From contig OY978525.1 of NCBI GenBank assembly GCA_963854835.1, positions 110,676,417-110,740,416 of the forward strand: DNA of 64,000 nucleotides, written 5' to 3'. The notes below the pieces were generated by a model. It was not told where the DNA came from and made no database searches. It saw nothing but the letters and a program-made list of their open reading frames with translations. Below, one piece after another: positions 45,463-54,106 of the stretch. The first letter of the stretch is position 1; each line of letters opens with the position of its first letter. The position numbers and the translations under genes were made by a program. The DNA is from Megamerina dolium (lineage: Eukaryota > Arthropoda > Insecta > Diptera > Megamerinidae).

Positions 45463-48111
45463 TTACAGCATATTCAGTGTGTCTTTTCTTTTTAATCGAC
45501 GATGCCCCTTGCTCAGCAACAATTGCCTAGCAAGGGGATTCGGATGATTGTGTAATTTTTGAATGTAGCTTCTGCAGGACATTGCAACTTCCTCAGAAAT
45601 TGTGGATACATTTAAATCTCGATGGATGTTAACGTTCCTCATATACCAAGGCGCATTTACAATAATTCGCAGACACTTGGATTGTATTCGCTGCAATTTT
45701 TCGATATTAGAGGGAGATGCGGTGCCCCAAAACTGAATACCATAAGTCCAGATTGGTTTCAGGATTGCTTTATATAATAGCACTTTGTATTCAAGATTCA
45801 ACTTTGATCTTTTGTGTAACAGCCACCATAACTGATTCATTTTAAGCTTGATCTGAGTTTTCTTTGCCTCTATGTGATTTTTCCATGTCAGCCTTCTGTC
45901 GAGGTGAATACCCAAGTACTTTGTTGAGGAACATTGTGGAACTGATTGGCCATTAATTTTAAGTGGGGGACATGTATCTAGCCTTAGCGTGAAGGTTACA
46001 TGTACGCTCTTTGATTCATTGACTTTTATACGCCATTTTGCTAGCCAGATTTCGAGAGAATCGACATGAGTCTGCAGGAGTTTAGTAGCTTCTATGGGGT
46101 TAGAGCGAGAGCACAATATTGCCGTATCATCAGCAAAGGTCGATATGAATGTATAGTTATTGTTGGGCATATCTGAAGTGTATAAGAGATACAGTAAGGG
46201 ACCCAAAACGCTTCCTTGAGGAACGCCAGCGTGAATATCCAATGGATTTGTTGTGTAATCCTTGTGATGTACGAGAAATTGTCTTTTCGTGAGGTAGCTA
46301 CTAAGCAATGAGGAGACATTTGCAGGCAGTAATAGTTTGAGTTTGTAAATAAGGCCATCGTGCCATACTTTATCGAAAGCTTGAGTGATATCAAGAAAGA
46401 CAGCTGAGCAATACTTTTTTTCTTCAAAAGTGTTCCTTATCAGAGTTACAATGCGGTGGACTTGTTCTATTGTGCCGTGCTGTTTTCTAAATCCAAACTG
46501 ATGTTGAGGAATCAGTTGGTTGAGATTAATAAATGGAGTTATATTCATGACAAGTAGCTTTTCGAATACTTTAGAAAGTAGAGGCAGGAGGCTGATAGGT
46601 CTGTACGATGCAACTTTTGTAGGGTCTTTTCCTGGTTTTGCTATCATAATAATTTTTGAAGTTTTCCAGCATTTGGGATAGTGTTTAATACGAAGGATAG
46701 CATTGAAAATGTGCATCAGATGAATTACTGAAGCCGGAGGTAGCTCTTTTATCATTTTACCGGTAATTTTATCTGGACCAGGTGATTTTTTTGGGTTTAA
46801 ATCTTTATAAATTGCTTTGAATATGTCCTTTTTTTTAATTTTGAGCGTTATTGAGCAAGGTTGAGAAGTTAATATTGGTAATGAGGACTGTGAAGAGGGT
46901 GGATTGGGTGTAAACACACTTTTTAGGTGGTTTGCAAAAGCCAAACCCTTCTCACAGTTGCTTCTAGCCCAATTACCGTCACTCAAACGGATGGGGGAAT
47001 CAGTGAGAATTGGCCGATTTGATTTTTTTGCTGATTTCCACAAGGAGTAGTCTGACGCTTCACCAGGTGTTAATTTCGCTATGTGCTCTTCTAACTCTTT
47101 GTTGTTTTTATTTTTTAAGGCTTGCTTTAACTTTCGAGTGCAGTGCTGTAGCTGTGTTTTCAGATTCGGTGATCTGAATTCTTGCCATTGTCTTCGGAGT
47201 CTTCTTTTTTGTCTTACTAGCAATTCAATATCGGCTGGTGTGTATGGGCTATAGTTTGATTGCTTGCATACCTTTGTGCAGGTGGCTGAGCTGAGAGCTA
47301 ATGAGAGCAGCTGGTTGAATTTTTCGAGTGCTGAGTCTACATCGTGTCCATTTCTTAATACAGTACTCAGAGGAAGATGGGAATTTATATATTTCTTGAA
47401 TTTTAACCAGTCTATTTTCTTTCTAACGCAATTGCTTTGGGGGCTTGGTGATTTTATAGATATTACCGTGGGTGAGTGGTCAGATGATAGATCATAATTA
47501 CACTCTGTGGAGATATTTTCCATCTGCAAACCTTTGGCGACTCCAAAGTCTATGAGATCGGGTATTTTCCTCTTGTCCGTCGGCCAATATGTCGGTTGAC
47601 CATTTGAAATAACATCGTAGCCGTGGTTAGTGATGATTGAACATAGTCTTTTGCCTTTTGGAGTTATTAATCGGGAGCCCCAGTGAGTGTGTTTGGCGTT
47701 GAAATCGCCAGCAACCAAGAATTTGCTACCAAGAGTTGAGAAAAATTCTTTATATTGCTGTTCGGTAATACTGTATCTTGGGGGACAGTATATCGCAGAT
47801 ATTACTAGCTTAGAGATGTATTCTTCCAGACATATGGATGTTGCTTGCAAGTAGACGCTACTAAAATCTTCAAGAACATGATGTTTTATTCTGCTTTTTA
47901 TCAATATGGCAGTTCCTCCGCGTGCCTTACCATGCGGATGATTTGTGGTGTACAGTTTGTAATATGGTATTTGGTAGCAATTTTTGTCAGTGAAATGGGT
48001 CTCAGATATCATCATTATGTCGATTTGGCTGGATTCAAGGAATTGAATTAGCTCCAAACGGTGCTGGCTTAAGCCGTTGGCGTTCCAGTGGCATATCTTG
48101 AGACAACTCAT
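45463..48111 (-). CDS. jockey-clade ORF2: endonuclease and reverse transcriptase
   Basis: 882 aa, the usual length for the clade. Residues 1-220 form an apurinic-type endonuclease: WNANG at 9-13, SETH with Glu37, GDFNAKHTHW with Asp136 and Asn138, PDLIDF at 184-189 and SSDHSP with Asp211-His212. The central part is reverse transcriptase: KKSPGPDKITGKMI, SYRPISLLPLLSKVFEKLL, QFGFRKQHGT, AVFLDITQAFDKVW (first catalytic Asp), GVPQGSVLGPLL, and TFADDTAILC with the catalytic FADD at 659-662. A thumb-like end follows (KYLGIHLDRRLTWKNHI, LKPIWTYGIQFWG). The enzyme would nick the target and copy the element RNA there. The start ATG overlaps the ORF1 stop as ATGA, suggesting translation by termination and reinitiation. 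All catalytic residues I can check are present. Confidence 0.95.
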   Translation of the reverse strand: MSCLKICHWNANGLSQHRLELIQFLESSQIDIMMISETHFTDKNCYQIPYYKLYTTNHPHGKARGGTAILIKSRIKHHVLEDFSSVYLQATSICLEEYISKLVISAIYCPPRYSITEQQYKEFFSTLGSKFLVAGDFNAKHTHWGSRLITPKGKRLCSIITNHGYDVISNGQPTYWPTDKRKIPDLIDFGVAKGLQMENISTECNYDLSSDHSPTVISIKSPSPQSNCVRKKIDWLKFKKYINSHLPLSTVLRNGHDVDSALEKFNQLLSLALSSATCTKVCKQSNYSPYTPADIELLVRQKRRLRRQWQEFRSPNLKTQLQHCTRKLKQALKNKNNKELEEHIAKLTPGEASDYSLWKSAKKSNRPILTDSPIRLSDGNWARSNCEKGLAFANHLKSVFTPNPPSSQSSLPILTSQPCSITLKIKKKDIFKAIYKDLNPKKSPGPDKITGKMIKELPPASVIHLMHIFNAILRIKHYPKCWKTSKIIMIAKPGKDPTKVASYRPISLLPLLSKVFEKLLVMNITPFINLNQLIPQHQFGFRKQHGTIEQVHRIVTLIRNTFEEKKYCSAVFLDITQAFDKVWHDGLIYKLKLLLPANVSSLLSSYLTKRQFLVHHKDYTTNPLDIHAGVPQGSVLGPLLYLLYTSDMPNNNYTFISTFADDTAILCSRSNPIEATKLLQTHVDSLEIWLAKWRIKVNESKSVHVTFTLRLDTCPPLKINGQSVPQCSSTKYLGIHLDRRLTWKNHIEAKKTQIKLKMNQLWWLLHKRSKLNLEYKVLLYKAILKPIWTYGIQFWGTASPSNIEKLQRIQSKCLRIIVNAPWYMRNVNIHRDLNVSTISEEVAMSCRSYIQKLHNHPNPLARQLLLSKGHRRLKRKDTLNML

Positions 48112-49721
48112 GGTCTGGATAGCAATGTTTGGAGTAACATCGATTGATTTTTCATCATTTCTTGCATCATTGTTTGCATTGAGTTCATGAATTGGTTCAT
48201 ATTCTGAATCAATGTTTGAAGCAAATGTTCAAGGGTACTTGGCTGTTGGGTGGGCAGTGAGTGTTTCTGCTCATTATTTACATTGCTTTGTTGGTGTGGG
48301 TTTTGTTTTAACACGCTAGCGTATGAATTGGTTTGATTCTTGTTTGGGATTGCAGAGAAGAATTGTGTTGCATCAATATTTTGTCTCTTACTTGAGTTGG
48401 CTATCTGAGTTTGCTCAACTGGTTTTAGAGGTTGATTGCTAGCGGAGAAATTTAGCTTTAGGGTTGTATATACTGGGCAACCTCTATAATTTGCGGTGTG
48501 ATTACCTCCACAATTGCTGCATTTTTTCATGCTAGCATCGCCTTTAGATTTTGGGCATATGTTTGATTTATGGAGATCTCCACAAATCACACAAACAGCT
48601 GGCAGGGTACAATATGTCTTAGTATGTCCATATTCTTGGCAGTTGCTGCACTGAGGAGGTCCAGTTCTCTTATGGGGTTCTTCGATTGTGATTTTGCGAT
48701 GCAATAAATATCGAATTTTATATATGGGGTGTACTTCACCTTTTTTTAGGGGTTTTGTTTCAGGCTGAAGCTCAATACGATATAACGGTTGAGGTATATT
48801 GCTCTTGTTGAGAATGTTGAATACTGTTTTGGCTTGAAACCCTTCTTCCTGGAGGGCAAGTTTGATTTCGTTAATATCAACGTTGGGTTCGACGCCTTTG
48901 AGTACAACGATTAAGCCCTTACTACTTTTTAGCTGATATGTGTAGTAATTCTTTTTTACAGCATCAAATTCCGCTATTACTTTGCGATAATGAGTTTCGC
49001 TGTAGATTTGCACTTTTGTTTCCTCAATTTGGCCTTTGCGAATAGGAACAACATGGAAATTCTTTGGTCCAATAAGACTTGTAATTCTAGAAATCAACTT
49101 ATCTGAGTTGCGTTCTCTCAAGAAAATGGGTGGGGGTTTGAAATTTTTCTTGGAGATAATATTTTCGTCACTTTCATCACCTGAAAGCAGAGCGTATCTA
49201 TTTTCCGAACTAATAGGGACAGTGTTCTGCTTTTGAATTTTTGTTGAATTCATTTGTTTTGAATTTTGCGGACTTCTCTTTCGCTTTACTACAGTAATGT
49301 AGCGATCAATACCAGTTTGAACAGCAACTGGTTCTTTATTAGTCATCGCACTAGTTGCTTTAACTACTGGGTCATGCACTTCAGTAGAAGTGCCGTTATT
49401 TGATTGCTTTGATGTTGTAGCTGTTGGTGTTACAGCAGGAGAAGCACATTGTACACTCCACGGTATAGAGGGAGATAGTATATCACGATAGAACAAATTA
49501 TTTTTTTTGTCTGTATTTATTGTTGTTGCAAAATTTGATGAATTTTTAATATGTGCAGGCAAAAGATTTGCACTGTTACTTTCACTTGTGCAGTGTGTAT
49601 CAACTGTTTTATTTGATAATGCACTTATCGGGGGGGTTTGCGCGGGTGACTGCAAATTATTGTTTACACACACATTAACAGGCGATTGCCGTTGCCGGAG
49701 AGGAGAGCGCTGAACACTCAT
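48108..49721 (-). CDS. jockey-clade ORF1: gag-like nucleic-acid-binding protein
   Basis: 537 aa. The N-terminal 200 residues are Ser/Thr/Asn-rich and probably disordered, with a basic patch VVKRKRSPQN near 145-153. Residues 205-345 form a folded region like the RRM-type/PRE_C2HC part of arthropod gag-like proteins (KKNYYTYQLKSSKGLIVVLK, then the typical IYKIRYLLHRKITIEEPH). Three zinc knuckles follow: Cys358, Cys361, His366, Cys371; Cys377, Cys380, His384, Cys389; and Cys401, Cys404, His408, Cys415. The C-terminus is Gln/Asn/Met-rich (NQFMNSMQTMMQEMMKNQ) and may form a coiled coil. It would coat the element RNA and bring it to the nucleus. The ATG at 49,721 is the first in the transcript, giving a leader of about 114 nt. 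Confidence 0.93.
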   Translation of the reverse strand: MSVQRSPLRQRQSPVNVCVNNNLQSPAQTPPISALSNKTVDTHCTSESNSANLLPAHIKNSSNFATTINTDKKNNLFYRDILSPSIPWSVQCASPAVTPTATTSKQSNNGTSTEVHDPVVKATSAMTNKEPVAVQTGIDRYITVVKRKRSPQNSKQMNSTKIQKQNTVPISSENRYALLSGDESDENIISKKNFKPPPIFLRERNSDKLISRITSLIGPKNFHVVPIRKGQIEETKVQIYSETHYRKVIAEFDAVKKNYYTYQLKSSKGLIVVLKGVEPNVDINEIKLALQEEGFQAKTVFNILNKSNIPQPLYRIELQPETKPLKKGEVHPIYKIRYLLHRKITIEEPHKRTGPPQCSNCQEYGHTKTYCTLPAVCVICGDLHKSNICPKSKGDASMKKCSNCGGNHTANYRGCPVYTTLKLNFSASNQPLKPVEQTQIANSSKRQNIDATQFFSAIPNKNQTNSYASVLKQNPHQQSNVNNEQKHSLPTQQPSTLEHLLQTLIQNMNQFMNSMQTMMQEMMKNQSMLLQTLLSRP

Positions 49722-49802
49722 ACTGTAAACAAAATGTTTGCAAATTATATTATTATTTTATTTGTTTTTTTTTTTTTTTTTTTTCTAAAAATCAAAATAA
49801 AG

Positions 49803-49835
49803 ACGTCCACTCTTATTGGTGACTTTCGCGAACTG
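49803..49835 (-). promoter_or_regulatory. putative internal promoter (initiator plus downstream element)
   Basis: The element starts CAGTT, fitting an insect initiator, and GGACGT lies exactly at +28 to +33 if the first base is +1. This is the spacing of the downstream promoter element used by TATA-less jockey-type retrotransposons. It would let a new copy carry its own promoter. The assignment rests on motif and spacing only. Confidence 0.6.
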
Positions 49836-49843
49836 TTGGAATT
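49836..49843 (+). repeat. target-site duplication of the jockey element, right copy
   Basis: TTGGAATT, matching 45,299-45,306. Confidence 0.85.
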
Positions 49844-50229
49844 GTATGGAAAAATTAATGTCAGTCAATGTTTAACAAGATAATTTAGTATGATTCGCTT
49901 CCATCAATGATTGAAAAAGTCAACTACTTATATTATGTATTCGCACAATAATATTGCCGAATATTCGTAGAAGCTGATAGCTCTGGCATCTAGTGCTTAT
50001 TTAATTACAATTTTAATTGTAATTAGAAATATTAAATATATTAAATAATTACTTCGAAATGAGCCACTTTGAGACTGCAACCATTTTTTTTTTTGTATTT
50101 AAATTTGGCCCGGTTAATAATTTTTCATAATACTACATATACGAAGAAACCAATGAAGATCAAATTCATTTTTAATTGAGACGAATTTGGACAAATACAA
50201 AGTCATTCTATATATTTTTTTTGTTTAAG
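49844..50229. other. AT-rich spacer
   Basis: No recognised feature between the jockey element and the next non-LTR remnant. Confidence 0.5.
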
Positions 50230-50571
50230 TTATGTCATAATCTCAATCTATCCAACCATAAAGAAGGCAATCTCACAGGACATACAAAGATCGTGGACAC
50301 CGTTTGGGGCTCCCCATGTCTTGTGGTCTTCGACAAGATGGATAGAAAGCTAGTCTTCTCCAAACATTGATATGATCCCAAAAGGGTACTCACAGTTATG
50401 GTACACTGATGGGTCTAAGATGGAAGATGGTTGTGCGGGGGCCGTAATTGTTGGACCAAGATTTCGGAAAGCAATCGCAATGGGGAAAATAGCTTCCATC
50501 TTTCAGGCGGAGGTTCATGCCTTAGAGGTATCTGCGAGAGAATGCATACGCAGGAAAACCAGAATATACAA

Positions 50572-50626
50572 AAAAAATATGCATCCAAATACCAAAATAT
50601 GCATCCTGGTACCAAAATATGCATAC
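50572..50626 (+). repeat. 20-bp minisatellite inside RNase H copy C
   Basis: AAAATATGCAT recurs three times at a 20-bp spacing (about 50,574, 50,594 and 50,614), expanding the strand of RNase H before the catalytic Asp. Confidence 0.8.
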
Positions 50627-50702
50627 TGTCGGACAGACAGGAGGCTCTTAAGTCCCTGGCAAAATTCTCGTTTCAATCAAGGCTAGTCTGGGAATGTTTT
50701 AA

Positions 50703-51026
50703 GGGGCACAACTAGTTTGAAATTTTGAAAATTTCGATTTTGCATTTTTCGATAATTTATACCTTTAAAAATAACATATTAAAAATTCAAGCGAAAATTT
50801 TTTTATTTCAGGCACTGCGAAGGCTACAATCACTGCAGCAGTGGGAAAACTTTTTTTTTTTAAGACTCAGGAGATGGTGGATAACTTGCTGAAAATCGAA
50901 TATTTTCATTTGAAAAAATTACTTTGTATTCATTATTTTTAATTTTAAAACATTCGATGCAATACTTTTTTTTTAAACAATTCACAAAAATCACCTTTTT
51001 TCAGGCGGTCAAACTACTTGTGCCCC
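50703..51026. mobile_element. TTAA-flanked MITE, piggyBac-like by target choice
   Basis: Its ends are GGGGCACAACTAGTTTGA and the inverse of GGGGCACAAGTAGTTTGA, so the terminal repeat is 17/18 identical. TTAA flanks both sides (50,699-50,702 and 51,027-51,030). Removing the element with one TTAA restores the RNase H frame (WECFKLFNAL) exactly. The interior is AT-rich and non-coding. A TTAA target is the hallmark of piggyBac elements, but the GGGG start is not what I would expect from that superfamily, so the assignment is tentative. Confidence 0.85.
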
Positions 51027-51520
51027 TTAAACTTTTCAATGCCCTGGCAGCAAAGAATCCTGTCACCCCAATGTGGGTGCCGCCACATGAGGGAAACGAA
51101 ATGGCCGACTCTCTTGCAAAAGAAGGCGCAAGCATACCCTTTCATTGGACCAGAGCCTTTCTGCGGGGTTACAAAGATGTTAAGGTGGATGCTGTTCTTA
51201 ACCTCAGCAGAAATGACACAAAACTCTACACAGAGTTGCTCACTGGGCACTGTGGACCTACCATATGAAAAGGATAGGTGTGATAGAAAACTATACCTGT
51301 CGATTCTGTCATGAGGAGCAGGAAACATCGGAACATATTCTATGCAATTGCCTAGCGGTAACAAGATGTAAAATTCGTTACCTAGGTAACGGAATCTTGA
51401 CTCCAAATCGCATAGGTAAAATCAAGCACACAGCAATTATAAGATTTATAAATAATCTACAAATGTTTTAGTTGGGCAATAGGCGCACAAAAGATCTTTT
51501 AGGTCGCAGTGCAAAATAGC

Positions 51521-52600
51521 CTGTATAATAATACTAAATATGTCATAATCTTCCCTGCTAATGACATATTTATTTATTGAAAATATTTGATAGAAAAATT
51601 AAAAATTTATCACCAACATATACAGAGATTGATTTCTAACTAACGAAAACCTTCAATTCAGTCATTAGAAAATCTTGCATTCAAAAATGTAATATGCTAG
51701 AGCATAATACATAATAACAATTCAAACATAAAATAGTTTCCATTATATTATTTCTTCACTTTCTTATATTTAACAACTTCATTTTATTACCATATCGCAT
51801 ATGCATTATATATATAGATGTATGTAGTTAGTGAGAAATATTGAAATTATTAGATAATATTATCAAAGGTTAAAGAAAGGCGTTGATCTTGAAAAAATAC
51901 TATAAAATATATAATAAAATTTTATTTTAATTAATTATACACCAAATGAGAAAATATAAAAACAATAAAAACCATAAAATTAATAAAATATGTAGATTAA
52001 GATCTAACAACAACAAATAAAAAATTTAAAAAATAAAATACACACAACTATAATGATAACAACAACATCAACAATAATGGGAATAATAATGAAATAAATA
52101 TTAGTAACACAATTAACACTTGATGTACAATACATATCATACAAATAATTATTTGATTTAATTTATAATAAATTTTATTATTGTTTCACTGCTATTGTTG
52201 TTTCATTTGTATTCGTATGTTTCCTCATTTATTCATACATACACTCGATAACATAAGAGTACCTACTTTTCATATATGGTACATTTGTAGATTGCATATC
52301 TAAATTATAAAATTATATTTAATTGCGAAAATATGTAATGTTTATAGCAATTTTTATTAAAATAAAAAATTTTTAAAATAATAAAAGGAATAAAAATTAA
52401 ATAAAATTTATTCATATACTCGCATGCATGGTAGGTACATTGCAGCAGCTTATTCATGACTGAAATTTGTCAGGTGCTGCTAAGAAATTAGCTAAATCTT
52501 CTTCTTCTTCTTTATCCTAGCCGGATTTCTTTTCATAGTACTTTCCATAAATCTTTCACACAAGGAGTTTGGTTTTTCGGTTATAGTTTTTGTGTACCGG
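51521..52600. other. AT-rich stretch; possible 3' flank of a minus-strand host gene
   Basis: It is AT-rich with AATAAA-like words on both strands and a (TTC)n tract near 52,499-52,512. If the exon at 52,620-52,887 is real, its 3' untranslated region lies in the right-hand part. Confidence 0.4.
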
Positions 52601-52619
52601 TTGCCACCTGACGTACAAG

Positions 52620-52887
52620 TCAGTAACCTTGATTCACTGAGGTTGTAGGCGCAGCCGTTGATTCTACGAGAAATTCATCCTCCACCGCACTATACTCTAC
52701 CACACCCAACATATGTAGCAGAAGCATGCCGTTGACCATACATGTTGGTTCATCCGCCTTCGGTGGACATTTCCGTTTACCAGGACTAGTTTTGCCCAGA
52801 CCCAACGAAGCTGGTTTGAGTTGCTTATTCCGGCCACTAATCGGTCGCCGTTTTCCACGTCTATTTTTAACAACTATCCGATTAAAA
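52620..52887 (-). CDS. candidate terminal exon of an unidentified host gene
   Basis: On the minus strand a polypyrimidine-rich stretch (TTTATTTTTTTATCTTTCTTC in pieces) ends in TTTTTAG at 52,888-52,889, a good splice acceptor. The frame after it stays open for about 88 codons to TGA at 52,620-52,622. It is clearly richer in G+C than its surroundings and of varied composition: VVKNRRGKRRPISGRNKQLK, then SLGLGKTSPGKRKCPPKADE, then LLLHMLGVVEYSAVEDEFL, ending TSVNQGY. The first part is strongly basic and could be a nuclear or nucleic-acid-binding tail. I recognise no family. Upstream exons would lie at higher coordinates. A fragment of an unfamiliar transposon is the main alternative. Confidence 0.45.
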
Positions 52888-53065
52888 CTAAAAATTCATG
52901 TGAAGAAAGATAAAAAAATAAACGATTGGAAACACTATGTCTACAGAGTTGTAACTAGGAATGTGATTTTTCGTCTCCACAATTTCATTTACTTTTTCAA
53001 CATTTTGAAGTTCATGCTGTCTATAAAAATAGAAATAAAACAATGTTTATGGATAGCAATATTTA

Positions 53066-53382
53066 CTTGTCGACATGGTTGAATCACGAAATGTTTTTTT
53101 CAACATTCCCAACGTTTTGGCACAAGAAATTTCGTTTGAAACACACAAAAATTTCACACAAACTCTTTGTTCGATATTTTTATCCATAGTAAAAATCGCA
53201 ACGCACACAAAAGGTTGACTTGTTCCTAATGACGCCGTAACCAAACTAAATGACACATAGCAATAAAAATTCACAGAATAGTGGCTGACAGTTGTGCCAA
53301 TCTGGGAAAAAATTTTTTTTTGGAATGTTCTCAGAGGGAAAATTAAAAATGAGAATTTTCCGGGTACTTATTTGACAGAATG
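53066..53382 (-). mobile_element. long-TIR mariner MITE, truncated second copy
   Basis: It matches the left arm and N-terminal coding part of 41,864-42,418 on the opposite strand: the end CATTCTGTCAAATAAGTACC is at 53,382 followed by TA. The coding part reads MDKNIEQRVCVKFLCVSNEI and ends at STMST near 53,070 where similarity stops. The other arm is missing. Confidence 0.8.
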
Positions 53383-53395
53383 TATTCCGTTTTTG

Positions 53396-53556
53396 CTATA
53401 CGATTTCTAAACCTTTTGGCGCTCGTACAAATTGATCCGCTCTAATGTACATATTACATTGAGGTACAATTCTTTCATAAAATGGCGGAAAATCAGTATT
53501 GCAATCAATAACTTCCATAACAAGGTGTTCCTCTAAGTTTTTCTTGTTTCTTAAGA
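53396..53556 (-). pseudogene. unidentified coding-like fragment
   Basis: The minus-strand frame LLRNKKNLEEHLVMEVIDCN, then TDFPPFYERIVPQCNMYI, then RADQFVRAPKGLEIV and a stop. The composition looks like protein, not chance. It is cut at 53,556 by the TIR element at 53,557-54,106, and on the far side of that element I find no obvious continuation. I recognise no family. Confidence 0.35.
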
Positions 53557-54106
53557 GGGGGGAATAGGGTTCATTCGCGTAAAAAATAGGCATTTTTTGT
53601 GTGATTTTTTTTTATGAAACAGATAAAATCTATTTATTAAAACTAATGATACATTATAATATGGCATTTGAAGAATATTTGAAGAACGATCGATGCTGTA
53701 GTTTTGAAGTTATGAGGGACACCGACCTTAAAACCTTGAGTTGTGGGAAAATCGCTTTAACGTTTTGAACACTAAAAAATTTGCGATGAAACGTTCAGCG
53801 AGTCCTATCGGCTTACCTGACACTGAATCATCGATGTCAGGTCCATAAAGGATGTTGAAATCATCAATGATATCTAAAGCATAGTTTTGCTTTTGTCTAC
53901 GATGAATCCTGCCTTCTTTTATTTGTTTTTGAGCTTCCTGCTCTGTTCGGCCTATACGTATGGAGTCAGTCGATTCGACAAGTATAAAAATAGTCACAAC
54001 TTCGTCAATTTTGCTCCGATTGACTTGAAATTTAGACACAACATTCTTGAGATATTATGCATTTATTTAAAAAATGCATAAACAAATTAAAAACTCTATT
54101 CCCCCC
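53557..54106. mobile_element. 550-bp TIR element, superfamily uncertain
   Basis: Ends GGGGGGAATAGGGTT and the inverse of AACTCTATTCCCCCC form a terminal repeat of about 15 bp. TTA lies just outside the right end, and TTAAGA sits outside the left end. A TTA target with a G-rich end is compatible with PIF/Harbinger, but this is weak. A minus-strand frame inside (53,728-54,039) has a mixed composition (GRTEQEAQKQIKEGRIHRRQ, DIIDDFNILYGPDIDDS), but I recognise no transposase. Confidence 0.55.

Larger units (their letters stand above)
45307..49835 (-). mobile_element. full-length jockey-clade non-LTR retrotransposon
   Basis: It spans 4.53 kb from a 5' end CAGTTCGCGAAAGTCACC (49,835 downwards) to a poly(A) tail of about 22-24 nt (T run ending at 45,328), flanked by the direct repeat TTGGAATT. 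An AATAAA lies at 45,341-45,346, 13 nt before the tail. It encodes an RNA-binding ORF1 and an endonuclease/reverse transcriptase ORF2, both without stops or frameshifts. There is no RNase H domain, as is usual in the jockey clade. Such elements transcribe their own RNA and insert by target-primed reverse transcription. Intact ORFs with a visible target duplication mean a young and perhaps active copy. Confidence 0.95.
50230..51520 (+). pseudogene. non-LTR RNase H remnant (copy C), interrupted by a MITE
   Basis: Order: linker GHTKIVDTVWGSPCLVV, then LWYTDGSKMEDGCAGAV (first catalytic Asp, 50,400-50,450), IFQAEVHALEVSARECIR (Glu), LSDRQEALKSL (Asp), a 324-bp insertion at 50,703-51,026, then TPMWVPPHEGNEMADSLAKE (last Asp), LLTGHCG, and a zinc-knuckle tail TCRFCHEEQETSEHILCNC (51,294-51,350). 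It ends AAAAGATCTTTTAGGTCGCA and GTGCA. Apart from a few frameshifts and the insertion, the RNase H is well preserved. Reverse transcriptase sequence is absent, so the copy is 5'-truncated. Confidence 0.87.

Noticed and set aside
46092..46427. Minus-strand frame overlapping jockey ORF2, and plus-strand frames at 47,264, 47,845, 49,036 and 49,507
   Set aside because: Other-frame shadows of the two real jockey ORFs.
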